Shown: piece by piece, positions 1-6,081 of the stretch | How the letters are laid out: each line of letters begins with the position of its first letter | How positions within the stretch are numbered: the stretch's first letter is position 1 | The notes under the pieces: model-generated | Databases searched by the model: none | The model's input: only the letters and a program-made list of their open reading frames with translations | What the model was told of the DNA's origin: nothing | Assembly (NCBI GenBank): GCA_964519805.1 | Contig: CAZFKN010000083.1 | Location: 1 to 14,092 of the forward strand | DNA: 14,092 nucleotides | From: DASQPE01 sp964519805 | GTDB taxonomy: Bacteria > Gemmatimonadota > Gemmatimonadetes > Gemmatimonadales > GWC2-71-9 | Direction of reading: 5' to 3' | Made by a program: the position numbers and the translations under genes

Positions 1-60
1 CGAAGAGAGGAACGAGGGCGAATCGCGGCATGTGCGCGTTCCAATCGGTCCAGAGGTTAG

Positions 61-582
61 TCAGCGGGACGTCACCTGCCGCAGGGCAGGCTCCAGATCC
101 TGCTCTCCGCCGGTCCCGGTGTAGACCACCTTCCCTGCCCTATCGACGACCGCGATGAACGACGTTGACGGCACCTGATAGGCCCGGATGCTCGTGCCCT
201 GGTCGTCATAGAGCGTGCGGAACGGCGGCTGATGCGTCTCCAAGTACTTCCTGACCCGCGCCGGTGTCTGGTTCACGGTGACGTTGATGCCGAGAAAGGC
301 CACCCGGTCGCCGTAGATGGCATGGGCCGCCTTCACCCGGGGCAGCATCGCCTCGCACAACTCGCACCAGGTCGCCCACCACTCGAGCACGACGGGCTGC
401 TTGCCCACGTACTTGCCCAGGTCCACGGGCTTGCCGTCGAGGTCGTTGACCGTAACGACCGGCGCCGTGGCACCCACCGTGATCCCGCTCTCGATCTGCG
501 CCGCCGCGGGACGGGCTGCGAGCAGTAGAAGTCCTAGAATGATGCCCGGACAGGCCCCACTGGGGCGCGGAAACCTGGTCAT
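61..582 (-). CDS. TlpA/ResA-like exported thioredoxin-fold protein
   Basis: This 173-residue protein starts with an N-terminal signal peptide (hydrophobic stretch about residues 13-27, likely cleavage after an Ala-Ala-Ala run before Gln29). A thioredoxin fold of the TlpA/ResA/AhpC-TSA group follows. The redox motif is Trp-Cys-Glu-Leu-Cys with Cys73 and Cys76, preceded by the usual Trp-Ala-Thr. The cis-proline loop is Val-Pro-Ser-Thr-Ser-Phe near residue 138. In the family such proteins reduce disulfides outside the cytoplasm, often apocytochrome c or partner proteins. The ATG at 582 overlaps the TGA of the upstream DsbD-like gene by four bases (ATGA), so translation is probably coupled and the DsbD-like protein is the likely electron donor. 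The open frame continues upstream to about 1002, but that part is only a shadow of the membrane gene. The dipeptide Glu-Leu between the cysteines is not the common Gly-Pro or Glu-Pro, so its redox potential and partner cannot be inferred. Confidence 0.9.
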   Translation of the reverse strand: MTRFPRPSGACPGIILGLLLLAARPAAAQIESGITVGATAPVVTVNDLDGKPVDLGKYVGKQPVVLEWWATWCELCEAMLPRVKAAHAIYGDRVAFLGINVTVNQTPARVRKYLETHQPPFRTLYDDQGTSIRAYQVPSTSFIAVVDRAGKVVYTGTGGEQDLEPALRQVTSR

Positions 583-1223
583 GACACTCGTCCCATCTGG
601 ATGAAATAGTACTCGGCCATGGCCAGCAGCAGCACCCCACCCGCGCGCTGGACCCAATTCGTCCAGGCCCCCGCGCGGGGTAGCGCGCCGACCAGCCCGG
701 CGAACAGCCCGATGGCAACCAGTAGCGCAGTCATCCCCAGCGAGAACACGAACAGGTAGAGGAACCCGAGCCCGGCGCTGCGGGTGGCGCCGACGAATGT
801 CAGCACCGCGGCGAAGGCGGGTGCGCCGCAAGGCGCGGCCACGAGCCCGGACGTCGCGCCGAGGATAAACACACCAGCAGTGGAATCTCCCCCCACCCGG
901 CTCGCCCAGGCGAGCACCGGACCCGGGACGCGGACCGTGAAAACGCCCAGCAGTGCCAGCCCAAAAATCAGCAGGAGATTCCCCATCACGAAGTAGGCCC
1001 ACGGATTCGAGCTGATGCTACCGAACAGCGTGCCCGTGAGACCGGCCAGAAGGCCCAGACTCGCGTAGACCAGCGCTAGTCCGAGCGCGTAGACGAGGGA
1101 GAGAGCCGCGGTTCGCCGCCGCGAGCGTGCCGCGGCGCCGCTGCCGCCCAGGACGCCCGCGGTGATCGGGATCATCGGATACACACACGGCGTCAGGCTG
1201 GTGGCGAGACCGGCACCGAACAG
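579..1223 (-). CDS. DsbD/CcdA-type transmembrane thiol-disulfide carrier, N-terminus lost in assembly gap
   Basis: The visible 214 residues form about six hydrophobic helices. They carry the two signatures of the DsbD beta-domain/CcdA family: Thr-Ser-Leu-Thr-Pro-Cys-Val-Tyr-Pro in the first visible helix (Cys13 of the visible part) and Ala-Ala-Pro-Cys-Gly-Ala-Pro in the fourth (Cys132). In the family this cysteine pair passes electrons from cytoplasmic thioredoxin to periplasmic thioredoxin-like proteins. The frame runs open into the N gap at 1224, so the start, any signal peptide and any N-terminal DsbD-alpha domain are missing. The protein ends right after the last helix, without the fused thioredoxin-like gamma domain of E. 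coli DsbD. That role is probably taken by the separate TlpA-like protein encoded immediately after it with an ATGA overlap. The visible part resembles DsbD more than the shortest CcdA proteins, but the gap prevents a firm choice. Confidence 0.88.
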   Translation of the reverse strand: MFGAGLATSLTPCVYPMIPITAGVLGGSGAAARSRRRTAALSLVYALGLALVYASLGLLAGLTGTLFGSISSNPWAYFVMGNLLLIFGLALLGVFTVRVPGPVLAWASRVGGDSTAGVFILGATSGLVAAPCGAPAFAAVLTFVGATRSAGLGFLYLFVFSLGMTALLVAIGLFAGLVGALPRAGAWTNWVQRAGGVLLLAMAEYYFIQMGRVS

Positions 1224-1323
1224 NNNNNNNNNNNNNNNNNNNNNNNNNNNNNNNNNNNNNNNNNNNNNNNNNNNNNNNNNNNNNNNNNNNNNNNNNNNNN
1301 NNNNNNNNNNNNNNNNNNNNNNN
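1224..1323. other. Assembly gap of 100 N
   Basis: This is a run of exactly 100 undetermined bases, the conventional placeholder for a gap of unknown size. It hides the end of ispG and the start of the DsbD-like gene. An apparent continuous reading frame through it (579-2507) only reflects the arbitrary length of the placeholder and should not be read as an IspG-DsbD fusion. Confidence 0.98.
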
Positions 1324-2420
1324 TCCTCGAACGTGCCCGGCAGCGAGATCCCGAGATGGGCGTGCTTGGATTCGCCCGGCCCGTTCACGACGCACCCCAT
1401 GACGGCTACGCGCAGCTCCTCGACCCCCGGCCGCTCCGCACGCCACACCGGCATCTTTTCCCGCAGGTAGTCCTGGATGTCGAGCGCCATCTGCTGGAAG
1501 AACGTGCTCGTGGTGCGCCCGCAGCCGGGGCAGCTCGTCACCTGCGGCGTGAAGCTTCGAAGGCCCAGCGACTGAAGTACCTGTTGCGCCACCTGCACCT
1601 CGAGGGTCCGGTCGCCGCCGGGCTCGGGCGTGAGCGAGACGCGGACGGTGTCGCCGATCCCTTCCTGAAGCAGCACCGCCAGGCCGGCCGTGCTCGCGAC
1701 GATGCCTTTCATCCCCAGGCCGGCCTCGGTGAGGCCCAGATGGAGCGGGTAGTCACAACGGCCGGCGAGCATGCGGTAGACATCCACCAGATCCTGCACG
1801 CCCGACACCTTGGCGCTGATGATGATCTTGTCGTGCGGCTGCCCGATCCGCTCGGCCAGCGCCGCCGAGCGGAGCGCACTCTCCACGATCGCCTCGAGCG
1901 TCACGTCCCGGGCATCCCGCGGCTCGGCGAGCGCGGCGTTGGCGTCCATCAGCTCGGTGAGCAGCAGCTGATCCAGGGAGCCCCAGTTGACCCCGATGCG
2001 CACCGGTTTGTCGTGCCGGAGAGCGACGTCGATGATCGCGCGGAAGTTCTCGTCCGCGCGCTTGCCGCCGACGTTGCCGGGGTTGATCCGGTACTTGGCC
2101 AGCCGGCGGGCACACTCGGGGTGCCGCGTGAGCAGCAGGTGACCGTTGTAGTGGAAGTCCCCCGCGATCGGCACGCTCAGGCCGATGCGGTCGAGGCCCT
2201 CCACGATCTCCGGCACGGCCGCGGCCGCCTCGTCGTTGTTCACGGTCACGCGCACCAGCTCGCTGCCCGCGCGGGCCAGGTCCGCCACCTGCCGCACGGT
2301 GGCCACCACGTCCGCGGTGTCGGTGTTCGTCATCGACTGCACGACGATGGGGTGGCACGAGCCGACGGCGACGCGCCCGATCCAGGCGGTGGGGGTCTGA
2401 CGGCGGGGCGAAAGGGGCAT
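1324..2420 (-). CDS. ispG: 4-hydroxy-3-methylbut-2-enyl diphosphate synthase (IspG/GcpE), C-terminus lost in gap
   Basis: IspG converts methylerythritol 2,4-cyclodiphosphate to HMBPP in the MEP isoprenoid pathway, using a [4Fe-4S] cluster, in the cytoplasm. The visible 365 residues contain the N-terminal Val-Gln-Ser-Met-Thr-Asn-Thr-Asp signature (residues 27-34), Asp-Phe-His-Tyr-Asn (88-92) and Arg-Ile-Asn-Pro-Gly-Asn (111-116). They also contain the cluster ligands Cys297 and Cys300 in Cys-Pro-Gly-Cys-Gly-Arg, and Cys343 with Glu350 in Gly-Cys-Val-Val-Asn-Gly-Pro-Gly-Glu. Bacterial IspG is usually about 360-410 residues, so only a short tail is lost in the gap. The ATG at 2420 places the first conserved residues where expected and has no Shine-Dalgarno sequence. 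A TANNNT-like element lies 7 bases upstream on the coding strand, compatible with a leaderless message. The preceding aldo/keto reductase ends 43 bases upstream. Confidence 0.96.
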
Positions 2421-2427
2421 GGGGGGA

Positions 2428-2456
2428 AAGCTAAGGGGTGCACGGTGAACGGCGAA
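2428..2456 (-). promoter_or_regulatory. Possible ispG promoter giving a leaderless message
   Basis: On the minus strand a TAGCTT (2433 down to 2428) ends seven bases before the ispG ATG. A weak -35-like TTCGCC (2456-2451) precedes it by 17 bases. The start has no ribosome binding site, which fits transcription beginning at or just before the ATG. The -35 match is poor, so this is a tentative call. Confidence 0.3.
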
Positions 2457-2458
2457 CG
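2438..2458. repeat. Degenerate heptamer tandem repeat (GTGCACG-GTGAACG-GCGAACG)
   Basis: Three consecutive 7-base units of consensus GTGAACG lie in the 43-base spacer between the aldo/keto reductase stop and the ispG start. A fourth, more diverged unit runs on to 2465, into the reductase stop codon. The units differ by one or two bases. It looks like a small remnant of a heptanucleotide tandem repeat, and its function is unknown. Confidence 0.55.
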
Positions 2459-2463
2459 GTGGT

Positions 2464-3339
2464 TCAGGCCCTTGAGAACTCCGCCTCCGTAATCCGCCGC
2501 AGATCACTGGCCGAAAGGGCGATGTCGCCCGCCCGGGCCGCGTCGACCGCGTGCTCCGCCGTCCGCGCGCTGGGGATCGCGATCACGGTCGCCCCCTGGG
2601 CCAGTACCCATGCCAGGACCAGCGCATGGGGCGAGAATCCCAGTTCACCCGCCATCGCCCGGAGTACCGCGTGCTCGGGGAGCTTGCGGTTCAGGCGGCC
2701 GCCGCCGGTCGGGCTGTAGGCCAGAAAGCCGATGCGGTGGCGCGCGCAGTACTCCACCACCCCGTCGGCGATCGCTTCCCGGAAGAAGGGATTGAGCCGG
2801 TTTTGCACGCTCACGATCGGGACGATCGCCTGCGCCTCCCGGATCTGGCTTACCGAGACGTTGGAGAGTCCCACCCACCGGATCTTGCCTTGACGCGCGA
2901 GCGCGGCGAGCGCGCCTACACTCTCGGCCAGCGGCACGGCGGGATCGGGGTCGTGGAGCTGATAGAGATCGATACGCTCGACCCCGAGCGCGGCAAGTGA
3001 CCCGTCGCAGGCCTGCTGCAGCGACCGGGCGCGTCCATCGCGCTCCCAGCGGCCGCCCGGGCGAGTCAGCCCGCCCTTGGTCGCAACGCGCACGCGGTCA
3101 CGCGCGCCCGGCCAGGCGGCCAGCGCCCGGGCCACCAGACGCTCGTTGTGGCCCAGCTCGGTCTGATCCAGACAGTAGACGTTGGCGGTGTCGATGAGAG
3201 TGACGCCGGCGTCGAGCGACGCGTGGATGACCCGGATGGCCTGAGCCTCGCTCGGCCGGTCCTGCAGGGACAGGTGCATCCCGCCGAATCCGATGGCGGA
3301 GACGGCGGGCGCCCCAGGCCCGAGGGCCCGTTCAAGCAA
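2464..3339 (-). CDS. Aldo/keto reductase
   Basis: This 291-residue protein is of the NADPH-dependent aldo/keto reductase superfamily, a cytoplasmic TIM barrel. The catalytic tetrad is visible as Asp50 and Tyr55 in Asp-Thr-Ala-Asn-Val-Tyr, Lys88 in Ala-Thr-Lys-Gly-Gly and His129 in Leu-Tyr-Gln-Leu-His. The C-terminal cofactor segment Val-Ile-Ala-Ile-Pro-Ser-Ala-Arg-Thr is present. The N-terminal beta-strand and Gly-Phe-Gly-Gly-Met match the usual family start. Translation must begin with TTG at 3339, because the frame has no ATG or GTG at a suitable place. This TTG overlaps the end of the preceding 89-aa gene by eight bases and has no clear ribosome binding site, so it is probably expressed by translational coupling. 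The substrate cannot be predicted: family members reduce many aldehydes and sugars, and no neighbour points to a specific one. Confidence 0.93.
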   Translation of the reverse strand: MLERALGPGAPAVSAIGFGGMHLSLQDRPSEAQAIRVIHASLDAGVTLIDTANVYCLDQTELGHNERLVARALAAWPGARDRVRVATKGGLTRPGGRWERDGRARSLQQACDGSLAALGVERIDLYQLHDPDPAVPLAESVGALAALARQGKIRWVGLSNVSVSQIREAQAIVPIVSVQNRLNPFFREAIADGVVEYCARHRIGFLAYSPTGGGRLNRKLPEHAVLRAMAGELGFSPHALVLAWVLAQGATVIAIPSARTAEHAVDAARAGDIALSASDLRRITEAEFSRA

Positions 3340-3601
3340 GGCCGAGCTGTTTGGTCAGGCGGCCCCAGTCGGAGAGCGAGACCGTGCCGTTGTCCTTGAG
3401 GGGGGTGAGGGCGGCCAGGATTTCGGCGCGGGAGCCCTCGATGCGCCGGTCCCGCAGCTCCCCGATCATTCGCGCGAAGCGCTGGTCATATCCCGAGGCG
3501 TCCACCTCGCCGTTCTTGAGCATGGCGTTCAAGTGCTTCAACTCTTCCGCGACTCGCGCGGGAGTGACGGGCTTGAGCGTCCCGCCCTGCTGGTCCGACA
3601 T
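3332..3601 (-). CDS. Small helical protein of unknown function (89 aa)
   Basis: This is an 89-residue soluble protein with no signal peptide or membrane segment. It starts at an ATG with a good Shine-Dalgarno AAGGAG six bases upstream, which supports it as a real gene. It is rich in charged helix-forming residues. Residues 24-49 (Leu-Asn-Ala-Met-Leu-Lys-Asn-Gly-Glu-Val followed by Ser, Tyr and Arg) resemble the short SHOCT-like helical motif. A second, similar segment lies at residues 64-88 (Leu-Thr-Pro-Leu-Lys-Asp-Asn-Gly-Thr-Val followed by Ser, Trp and Arg), suggesting an internal duplication. SHOCT-like segments often act in oligomerisation or protein association, but I cannot assign a function. 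The last eight bases overlap the TTG start of the aldo/keto reductase. Confidence 0.75.
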   Translation of the reverse strand: MSDQQGGTLKPVTPARVAEELKHLNAMLKNGEVDASGYDQRFARMIGELRDRRIEGSRAEILAALTPLKDNGTVSLSDWGRLTKQLGLA

Positions 3602-3686
3602 GCGCGCTCCTTAGTGAGTGTCCCCTGCGCCCGGCTGGCGGGCGGCTCCCGGACGAAGATAGGGCGCCGGTACGCCCTCGCAAGCG
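3602..3686. other. Short intergenic spacer with ribosome binding site and weak hairpin
   Basis: These 85 bases separate the exported unknown protein from the 89-aa gene. On the minus strand they hold the AAGGAG ribosome binding site of the small gene. A weak 5-bp hairpin (GGGCG...CGCCC, 3662-3676) lies just beyond the stop of the upstream gene. The hairpin is too weak to call a terminator. No clear promoter was found. Confidence 0.4.
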
Positions 3687-4322
3687 TCAGCGCGTACCCG
3701 CCCGGGTGGGCGCCGGCTTGACCGCCACCCGCACGCCGCCCTGCGCCAATCGCATGGTTCCGTCCTCCGGAATGGCGACGAGCAGGTCGCGGCCGGTCGA
3801 CGTGAGCGCGGGATAGTTCGCGCCGACCTGTGCCATCAGGGGCACGAGGATGCCTTCGGGAAGCGCCACCCCGTTGATCAGCAACGAGCGCAGATGGAAG
3901 CGGACGACGCCGAGGCGGGCCCGCTGCAGTGCCACGTCGGCCGCGATCACCGACGAAGGATCGAGGAACATCAGGGCCGGGCCCAGCTGCGCGCGTACCG
4001 CCTCCGGGAGGTCCTGTACCCGGCCGCTCAGCGTGACCGCACCCGTGTCCACGGCCACGTCGATGGCCAGGTTGTCGGGAACAGGCCGCACGCCGAGCCG
4101 GGCCACGAGGTAGGACGCGAAGTCGCCCCCCTCGACGAACGCTTCCGCGCTCTGGCGATCCACGTAGACCGAATCGACCAGCGCCGAGGCGCGATACACG
4201 CCTGCGTCCGATAAGCGGCCGGGGGTAGGCGGCACTGGTGGCGGGGCGGCGGTCTGAGCCCGGCCGGACGGCGGCGTGAGCAGCCCGACGGCGAGGAGCG
4301 CGGAGGTGAGGAAGAGGCGCAT
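3687..4322 (-). CDS. Exported protein of unknown function with BON-like strand region
   Basis: This 211-residue protein has a clear signal peptide (Met-Arg-Leu-Phe-Leu start, hydrophobic core to about residue 17, cleavage probably after Ala22) and a Pro-rich linker at residues 25-35. Residues about 86-104 (Ala-Ile-Asp-Val-Ala-Val-Asp-Thr-Gly-Ala-Val-Thr-Leu-Ser-Gly-Arg-Val) resemble the strand-turn-strand of BON domains. The C-terminal half (140-200) is an amphipathic beta-rich segment vaguely like TULIP/AsmA-type lipid-binding modules. Neither match is secure from reading alone. The ATG at 4322 follows the signal-peptide logic and lacks a Shine-Dalgarno sequence. A longer open frame upstream is a shadow of the L,D-transpeptidase gene. 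It sits 44 bases downstream of that cell-wall enzyme, so an envelope role is plausible but unproven. Confidence 0.8.
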   Translation of the reverse strand: MRLFLTSALLAVGLLTPPSGRAQTAAPPPVPPTPGRLSDAGVYRASALVDSVYVDRQSAEAFVEGGDFASYLVARLGVRPVPDNLAIDVAVDTGAVTLSGRVQDLPEAVRAQLGPALMFLDPSSVIAADVALQRARLGVVRFHLRSLLINGVALPEGILVPLMAQVGANYPALTSTGRDLLVAIPEDGTMRLAQGGVRVAVKPAPTRAGTR

Positions 4323-4328
4323 TGGGGG

Positions 4329-4358
4329 AGTGTAGCCACCCCGAGGCGGGAGCGTCCA
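4329..4358 (-). promoter_or_regulatory. Sigma70-like promoter for the exported unknown protein, leaderless geometry
   Basis: On the minus strand a -35-like TGGACG (4358-4353) is followed, after 18 bases, by TACACT (4334-4329). Six more bases lead to the ATG at 4322. The start codon has no ribosome binding site, so a transcript starting at or next to the ATG is the simplest reading. The spacing is the same as in the stronger promoter at 10784-10813. Confidence 0.4.
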
Positions 4359-4366
4359 GGCGCCCC

Positions 4367-5104
4367 TCAGGGAAGCTCCCAATCGCTCCGGAGCCGGGTG
4401 TAGACGGGGTCGGGAAGCTGCACGAGGACCGGCGTCCGCGCCGCGTCGAGCCATCGCATCACCTCGACGAGCTGATCGATGTCCATGGCGGTGCAGCCGA
4501 CCGTTGGCGACCGCGGCCCGCTCCAGACGTGAAGGAAAATGCAGGAGCCACCGCCCGCCACCCGTTGCGAGCCGCTGTTGTGCTCGACCACGACGCCCCA
4601 CCGATAGGCCTCGTCGGACCGACGCATCTCCTCCGCGCTGGCCCATGGTGGCGGCCCGTCGGCGGGACGGAACCGCAGCTCGTTGTAGTGATCCGAGGCC
4701 GGGTCGTCCACACATTGGAGCGTGGGTACCGCCTGGACGTACGCGATCCGAAGCTCGCGCGCGGAATCCGCCGGCGCGTAGCCGAACGCGGCGCCGAGCT
4801 GGAACTCGCCGGCGGGTGACTTCCCGTCGCCCTCGTGTTTCACCGGCTCGCCGGCCTCGGGGGCCACGCGCACCCCGATCCCCCACGCGAGCCCCGTGCG
4901 GCCGACGACGACCGGAATCGAGTCGCCCACGGCGAGCCACGGGCGGTCGGGCGTGCGCTCGTAGCGCCGGAGCCATCCGGTCGTCGCGTCCCAATCACGG
5001 GTCCGCACAACCACCAGTTGACGCGCACCGGGCGACGGTGCGCCGGGCGCCGGTTGTCCCGCGCAGGCGACGAGTCCGAGGAGTGGGAGCAAGCCGATTC
5101 TCAC
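4367..5104 (-). CDS. L,D-transpeptidase (YkuD family) lipoprotein
   Basis: This 245-residue exported enzyme of the YkuD (COG3786-like) L,D-transpeptidase group makes 3-3 cross-links or attaches partners to peptidoglycan in the periplasm. A lipobox Leu-Val-Ala-Cys at residues 11-14 predicts lipidation of Cys14. The family block Glu-Gly-Asp-Gly-Lys-Ser-Pro-Ala-Gly-Glu-Phe (91-101) is present. The catalytic motif is Phe-Leu-His (His192) followed by Thr-Val-Gly-Cys (Cys204). The start is GTG at 5104, with a TGAGG ribosome binding site that contains the TGA stop of the upstream gene. The 10-base spacing and shared signal imply translational coupling. The catalytic order and the residues typical of the family are intact, so activity is expected. 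Its precise role (cross-linking, lipoprotein attachment or editing) cannot be told. An exported protein of unknown function follows downstream. Confidence 0.92.
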   Translation of the reverse strand: MRIGLLPLLGLVACAGQPAPGAPSPGARQLVVVRTRDWDATTGWLRRYERTPDRPWLAVGDSIPVVVGRTGLAWGIGVRVAPEAGEPVKHEGDGKSPAGEFQLGAAFGYAPADSARELRIAYVQAVPTLQCVDDPASDHYNELRFRPADGPPPWASAEEMRRSDEAYRWGVVVEHNSGSQRVAGGGSCIFLHVWSGPRSPTVGCTAMDIDQLVEVMRWLDAARTPVLVQLPDPVYTRLRSDWELP

Positions 5105-5105
5105 C

Positions 5106-5117
5106 TGAGGCGCCTCA
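5106..5117. repeat. 12-base perfect palindrome TGAGGCGCCTCA at a gene junction
   Basis: The sequence is identical to its own reverse complement. It spans the TGA stop of the phosphatase gene and the ribosome binding site of the L,D-transpeptidase gene on the minus strand. It could be chance, a protein site, or a fold that affects re-initiation. The coding function of both halves is enough to explain part of it. Confidence 0.5.
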
Positions 5118-5909
5118 TCCGAAGACCAGCTCCTCGAGGTGAGGCACCAGCTCAGCGCTTCCGAATACTACGTCCAGCTTGCCCTCCATGCGGGAAGGTC
5201 GCGCTAGCCAGGCCCCGCCGGCCTCGGCGATCAGCACCTCGGTGGCACGCACGTCCCAGGGGCTCAGGCCCGCCTCCACCATCGCGTCCACCGCGCCGGA
5301 GATCACGAGGGCGTGAGCCCAGCAGTCGGTGTAGCCACGGACCCGGTCGCAGGCCCGATGGACGGCAGCCCAGCCACGCTCCAGTCCCCCCGCGCGGAAA
5401 TCGACGACGTCGGGGAGGGCAACGATGGCGGTCCGCAAGTCGGCGGCCTCCGAGGCGCGAAGGCGCCGTCCATCACGCTCCGCGCCGAGTCCGCGCGCAG
5501 CGGCGAGCGTCTCCCCCGTCACCGGCAGGTGAATCGCACCGACGAGCCCTCGCCCCGACCGGCGCTCCTCCAGCGCCACGATCGTTCCGAACGTGGGGAT
5601 GCCTCTGGTGAAGGCGCGGGTGCCGTCGATCGGATCGATCAGCCAGCGGTACTCTCCGGGGCCGGGGTCGGTCCCCGCCTCCTCACCCAGGATCTCGAGG
5701 CGACCGAATTCGGCCGACGCGCGGAGGTAATCGCGGACGATCATTTCGGCGTTCCGATCCGCCGCGGTCACGGGAGAGCCGTCCGCCTTCATCTCGACCG
5801 CGAGATCGGGAGCGCGAAAGCGCGCGAGAATCACCTCGCGGGGTGCGCGCGCCGCCGCGATCGCGAGGTCGCGTGCCCGGGCGAGCGCGGCCGAGTCGAC
5901 CAGGGTCAC
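5115..5909 (-). CDS. Inositol monophosphatase-family phosphatase (histidinol-phosphatase HisN-like)
   Basis: This is a 264-residue soluble Mg-dependent phosphatase of the inositol monophosphatase superfamily. Metal-site motifs are Glu76 in Ile-Leu-Gly-Glu-Glu, Asp92 and Asp95 in Asp-Pro-Ile-Asp-Gly-Thr, and Asp219 in Pro-Trp-Asp-Val. Lys41 with Asp43 and Asp51 form the usual Lys-x-Asp-Gly-Ser-Pro-Val-Thr-x-x-Asp block. The overall pattern, including Tyr-Thr-Asp-Cys-Trp near 193-197, resembles the HisN-type histidinol-phosphatases more than classic myo-inositol phosphatases. No histidine-biosynthesis gene is in view, so the substrate stays open. The best start is GTG at 5909: there is no ATG, and the family motifs begin about 40 residues in as usual. 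There is no strong Shine-Dalgarno sequence, and an 8-bp inverted repeat reaches the start codon. It is the first gene of the leftward block and ends ten bases before the L,D-transpeptidase. Confidence 0.9.
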   Translation of the reverse strand: MTLVDSAALARARDLAIAAARAPREVILARFRAPDLAVEMKADGSPVTAADRNAEMIVRDYLRASAEFGRLEILGEEAGTDPGPGEYRWLIDPIDGTRAFTRGIPTFGTIVALEERRSGRGLVGAIHLPVTGETLAAARGLGAERDGRRLRASEAADLRTAIVALPDVVDFRAGGLERGWAAVHRACDRVRGYTDCWAHALVISGAVDAMVEAGLSPWDVRATEVLIAEAGGAWLARPSRMEGKLDVVFGSAELVPHLEELVFG

Positions 5910-5938
5910 CCGCGCGGTGGCAGGATGAAGCGCGCGGG
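5909..5938 (-). promoter_or_regulatory. Possible 5'-leader hairpin abutting the phosphatase start codon
   Basis: A perfect 8-bp GC-only inverted repeat (CCCGCGCG at 5909-5916, CGCGCGGG at 5931-5938) has a 14-base loop. On the message it ends on the first base of the GTG start codon, so it could hide the initiation region. GC-rich sequence makes such repeats fairly easy to get by chance. Confidence 0.35.
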
Positions 5939-6022
5939 GCGGAGGTAGAACGCTCGCCTTGTCGCGCGCAAGGGCGGCTGTGGCCTGGGCCGGGACTCGC
6001 GGGTGTCGGTCATCGTCCGGCC

Positions 6023-6051
6023 AATATCGCCGGAGCCCGCGGAGCCGCCAA
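6023..6051 (-). promoter_or_regulatory. Candidate sigma70 promoter of the phosphatase/L,D-transpeptidase operon
   Basis: On the minus strand TTGGCG (6051-6046) and GATATT (6028-6023) are separated by 17 bases, each matching four of six consensus positions. AT-rich bases are otherwise rare here. It would give a leader of about 100 bases. It partly overlaps the hairpin that ends the upstream cluster. Confidence 0.35.
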
Positions 6052-6079
6052 GCGCACCGGGCTAGCGTGCGCTTCGGCT
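6043..6079 (-). terminator. Hairpin downstream of the sigma/anti-sigma/Spy-like cluster
   Basis: The arms AAGCGCAC (6050-6057) and GTGCGCTT (6067-6074) pair perfectly around a nine-base loop. They extend by AGCCG (6043-6047) with CGGCT (6075-6079) across a two-base bulge. The hairpin lies just past the stop of the last gene of the cluster. It lacks a U-run on the minus strand, so intrinsic termination may be weak or Rho-assisted. Confidence 0.5.
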
Positions 6080-6081
6080 TG

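Larger units (their letters stand above)
5910..6081. other. Intergenic region between the sigma cluster and the phosphatase operon
   Basis: This spacer of about 170 bases lies between two minus-strand blocks. It holds a terminator-like hairpin after the Spy-like gene (6043-6079), a possible promoter for the phosphatase operon (6023-6051) and the inverted repeat at the phosphatase start. I see no additional open reading frame with coding character. Confidence 0.6.

Noticed and set aside
1..31. Possible start of another minus-strand gene (ATG at 31, reading Met-Pro-Arg-Phe-Ala-Leu-Val-Pro-Leu-Phe)
   Set aside because: Only ten codons are visible and there is no good ribosome binding site. It could be the start of an exported protein, but the evidence is too little to list.
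1356..2492. 378-codon plus-strand frame opposite ispG
   Set aside because: It is the antisense shadow of ispG, with His/Arg-rich composition and no domain.
579..2507. Continuous minus-strand frame that would fuse IspG to the DsbD-like protein
   Set aside because: It exists only because the 100-N placeholder keeps frame. The two halves belong to unrelated complete families, and the real gap length is unknown.
3662..3676. Hairpin GGGCG...CGCCC as a terminator of the exported unknown gene
   Set aside because: It has only five base pairs and no U-run, so it is too weak to call.
4835..5611. 258-codon plus-strand frame in the phosphatase and L,D-transpeptidase region
   Set aside because: It is an Arg/Pro-rich shadow of two genes with clear catalytic motifs on the other strand.
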